Positions 14,581-16,151 of a DNA stretch of 16,151 nt are shown here, piece by piece (the stretch's first letter is position 1; each line of letters opens with the position of its first letter). Origin of the DNA: Pseudomonadota bacterium (lineage in GTDB: Bacteria; Pseudomonadota; Alphaproteobacteria; Sphingomonadales; Sphingomonadaceae); assembly GCA_023413015.1 (NCBI GenBank), contig JAEZQR010000088.1, positions 1-16,151 on the forward strand, given 5' to 3'. The notes under the pieces were generated by a model. It was not told where the DNA came from and did no database searches. It worked only from the letters and a program-made list of their open reading frames with translations. A program made the translations under genes and the position numbers.

Positions 14581-15337
14581 GGTTCTCGGCACCACAGGCC
14601 GGGCAGCCGGGGTCCTTTGGAAGTGAAACGGTGCGCATGCGCATGCTCAACGCATCGAACAGCAATAAGCGCCCGACCAGACCTTCGCCAAAATCGACGA
14701 TCTGCCGGATGACCTCGAGCGCCTGAAGCGCGCCCATGACGCCGGTGAGCGCGCCGAGCACGCCGGCTTCGGCGCAGGTCGCCTCCGCCCGGTCCTCCGC
14801 TATGCCGACGAAGCAGCGGTAGCAGGGCCGGTCCGCCTCCCAGCCGCGGAACACCGACAGCTGGCCCTCGAATGGACCGACCGCCGCCGAGACGAGCGGC
14901 GTGCGCGTCAGCAGAGCCGCATCGGCGACCGCCAGCCGCGTGGCGAAATTGTCCGAGCCGTCGGCGACCACATGATAGGGCGCGATCAGCCCGGCGGCGT
15001 TGCAGGGGGTGACGCGGGCGTGATGCGCCTCGACGCGGACGTCGGGGTTCAGGCGCTCGACCGCATGACGGGCGCTGTCGACCTTCAAGCGGCCGATGTC
15101 CTTGGTGCGGTGGAGCACCTGGCGCTGGAGGTTGGACAGCGACACCACGTCATCGTCGATGACCCCGATCGTGCCCACGCCGGCGGCGGCGAGATACTGG
15201 ATGCAGGGGCTTCCGAGGCCGCCTGCCCCCACCACCAGCACGCGGCTCCCAAGCAGCTTGCGCTGCCCCTCGCCGCCGATCTCCTTCAGGATGATGTGGC
15301 GGGCGTAGCGGTCGAGCTGGTCGTCGGTGAGGGTCAT
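14573..15337 (-). CDS. moeB: MoeB/ThiF/HesA-family sulfur-carrier adenylyltransferase
   Basis: The 254-aa product is an E1-like enzyme that adenylates the C-terminal Gly-Gly of a sulfur-carrier protein (MoaD or ThiS type). Seen are LDRYARHIIL at the N-terminus, the nucleotide-binding GAGGLG (37-42), SNLQRQVLH (68-76), DGSDN (126-130) with the Mg-binding Asp, a possible catalytic cysteine in EATCAEAGVLG (C188), and the zinc pairs CYRC (C172, C175) and CPAC (C245, C248). No C-terminal rhodanese domain is present, as in E. coli MoeB. MoeB versus ThiF cannot be settled from the window because no moa or thi gene is adjacent. The start overlaps the dut stop by 4 nt (ATGA); the end overlaps the DsrE-like gene by 8 nt. 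Confidence 0.9.
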   Translation of the reverse strand: MTLTDDQLDRYARHIILKEIGGEGQRKLLGSRVLVVGAGGLGSPCIQYLAAAGVGTIGVIDDDVVSLSNLQRQVLHRTKDIGRLKVDSARHAVERLNPDVRVEAHHARVTPCNAAGLIAPYHVVADGSDNFATRLAVADAALLTRTPLVSAAVGPFEGQLSVFRGWEADRPCYRCFVGIAEDRAEATCAEAGVLGALTGVMGALQALEVIRQIVDFGEGLVGRLLLFDALSMRMRTVSLPKDPGCPACGAENHG

Positions 15338-15792
15338 CGCCCCGTCGAGCCGAAGCCGCCATGTCCGCGCTCGGTATCGTCGAGCTCGACGACCTGGCGG
15401 AAGGCAGCGCGCTGGACGGGCGCGGGCACGAGCTGCGCGATGCGCTCGCCGCGCCGCACCTCGAACGGGTCAGCGCTCAGGTTTGCGAGGATCACCTTCA
15501 CTTCGCCGCGGTAATCCTCGTCGATTGTGCCCGGCGTATTGAGGCAGGTGATGCCGTGCTTGAGCGCAAGGCCGGAGCGCGGGCGCACCTGGATTTCGTA
15601 GCCGGCGGGAAGCGCGACCGCGAAGCCGGTGGCGACCGCGTGACGACCGCCGGGGGCAAGCGTCACGTCCTCGGCGGCGACGACGTCGAGGCCGGCCGCG
15701 CCCTCTGTCGCGTAGGATGGCAGCGGCAGGCCTTCACCATGCGGCAGGCGCTTGAGGCGAATCTCGATGTCGGGCGAAGAGCGGTTCGTCAT
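15334..15792 (-). CDS. dut: dUTP diphosphatase (dUTPase)
   Basis: The 152-aa product hydrolyses dUTP to dUMP and PPi, keeping uracil out of DNA and supplying dTMP synthesis. All five trimeric dUTPase motifs are present: I AGLD (33-36), II RPRSGLA (70-76), III NTPGTIDEDYRGE (85-97, with the catalytic Asp D91), IV RGERIAQLV (114-122) and V RGHGGFGSTGR (142-152), the flexible C-terminal arm. The length is normal. The ATG at 15792 is preceded by GAAGG in CGAAGGGC. The gene lies 46 nt behind the small membrane protein gene and is coupled to the MoeB-like gene by an ATGA overlap. Confidence 0.97.
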   Translation of the reverse strand: MTNRSSPDIEIRLKRLPHGEGLPLPSYATEGAAGLDVVAAEDVTLAPGGRHAVATGFAVALPAGYEIQVRPRSGLALKHGITCLNTPGTIDEDYRGEVKVILANLSADPFEVRRGERIAQLVPAPVQRAAFRQVVELDDTERGHGGFGSTGR

Positions 15793-15838
15793 GCCCTTCG
15801 CTTAGTGCGCGCGGCCGCCTCGCGCCAGCCGTGACGCG

Positions 15839-15979
15839 TCAGAAGGGCAGCAGCCCGAAGTAGGCGAGCACGGCCAGGACCGCGATGAGGAGCGCGACCG
15901 CCGCGATGGTGCCGCCGGCGCTGCCGCGCTTCTCGACGACGACGGTCTCGCGCTCGCGGGCGGGTTCGTTATCGGCCAT
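15839..15979 (-). CDS. 46-aa single-pass membrane protein
   Basis: An ATG at 15979 opens a 46-codon frame ending in TGA at 15839. A strong Shine-Dalgarno, GGAGGA, sits a few nt upstream. The peptide begins MADNEPARERETVVVEKRGS, a charged cytoplasmic-like segment. A hydrophobic segment from about residue 24 to the end follows (GTIAAVALLIAVLAVLAYF, then GLLPF), so it is a likely N-in single-span membrane protein. I do not recognise a family. An exact match to the EcfG general-stress promoter consensus lies about 30 nt before the ribosome binding site, which suggests stress-induced expression. It could be co-transcribed with dut, 46 nt downstream. A longer overlapping frame (15802-16074) encodes low-complexity Ser/Arg/Pro sequence and looks like a shadow. 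Confidence 0.75.
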   Translation of the reverse strand: MADNEPARERETVVVEKRGSAGGTIAAVALLIAVLAVLAYFGLLPF

Positions 15980-16007
15980 GTCATCCTCCATTCGTTGCTG
16001 CGACCGG

Positions 16008-16033
16008 AACGAACGGCGGCGAGACGCTGTTCC
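16008..16033 (-). promoter_or_regulatory. EcfG-type general stress promoter
   Basis: On the minus strand GGAAC (16033-16029), 17 nt, then CGTT (16011-16008) matches the alphaproteobacterial EcfG consensus GGAAC-N16/17-CGTT exactly. It lies just upstream of the Shine-Dalgarno and ATG of the 46-aa membrane protein gene. The same DNA read on the plus strand gives GGAAC (16006-16010)-N17-TGTT (16028-16031), one base off consensus, so the site is nearly symmetric. Confidence 0.6.
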
Positions 16034-16151
16034 GCCAGCGCTGGAAGCCGCTGATTCGGCTTAGTTCCATGCAACCTGTCGCCAAGATGAACGACTCGTC
16101 GTGAGTCTGTTGCGGCTGGTCGTAGATCAGTCGCCGCGCCCTTTCCTACGT
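16034..16151. other. right-edge non-coding or unassigned stretch
   Basis: I see no supported gene here. On the plus strand a tiny frame 16069-16104 and a GTG-started frame from 16101 open to the edge (17 codons) exist, but neither has a ribosome binding site or recognisable sequence. A short ACGA-CTCG-TCGT stem lies near 16090-16101. The start of a rightward gene beyond the edge cannot be excluded. Confidence 0.4.

Noticed and set aside
15802..16074. 90-codon minus-strand frame over the 46-aa gene
   Set aside because: Ser/Arg/Pro-rich low-complexity sequence with no ribosome binding site at its start; the 46-codon frame has a strong one and a clean membrane helix.

Overview
The window looks like chromosomal housekeeping DNA from a high-GC alphaproteobacterium, most likely a sphingomonad (Sphingomonadales). 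I infer this from the very high GC content, the TIGR02302/DUF4175-type protein next to lysA, the lysA-lptM-argH cluster, the rpmH-rnpA-yidD-yidC-engB gene string, and a Sphingomonas-style palindromic intergenic repeat. I see no tRNA, rRNA, CRISPR array, insertion sequence or prophage gene. Gene density is extreme: most neighbours overlap by 1-8 nt or lie within about 15 nt of each other. The GC bias also creates long open frames opposite almost every real gene.

Layout. Positions 1-4770 (minus) hold a tight string transcribed right to left: argH (arginine synthesis), an LptM-like lipoprotein, lysA (lysine synthesis), and a large membrane protein of the TIGR02302 family that runs off the left edge. 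A TlpA-like thioredoxin lipoprotein gene starts 16 bp away on the plus strand and ends in a 4-nt tail-to-tail overlap with a glutathione S-transferase gene. Positions 5365-9063 (minus) are the ribosome and membrane-biogenesis operon rpmH-rnpA-yidD-yidC-engB-GST, with a good sigma70-type promoter and a leader hairpin ahead of rpmH. A small two-helix membrane protein gene lies just upstream.

Positions 9579-11817 (plus) carry comM (YifB-family AAA+ ATPase) and a dienelactone hydrolase. This pair collides in a CTAG stop overlap with an agmatinase-family ureohydrolase gene on the minus strand. That gene follows a dicarboxylate/amino-acid:cation symporter gene by 3 nt, and its reading frame is broken at a run of seven G directly after the ATG.

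Positions 13936-14205 are the main non-coding gap. They hold a candidate symporter promoter and a 141-bp palindromic repeat with two near-identical inverted arms. Positions 14206-15979 (minus) hold a 46-aa single-pass membrane protein, dut (dUTPase), a MoeB/ThiF-type adenylyltransferase and a DsrE-like protein. The 46-aa gene is preceded by an exact match to the EcfG general-stress promoter consensus. The last ~120 nt hold nothing I can assign.

I did not find a clearly new multi-gene system. The observations most worth checking are the homopolymer frameshift in the ureohydrolase, the rnpA gene with no ATG/GTG/TTG start (CTG fused to the rpmH stop), the palindromic repeat, and the stress-type promoter on the tiny membrane protein gene.
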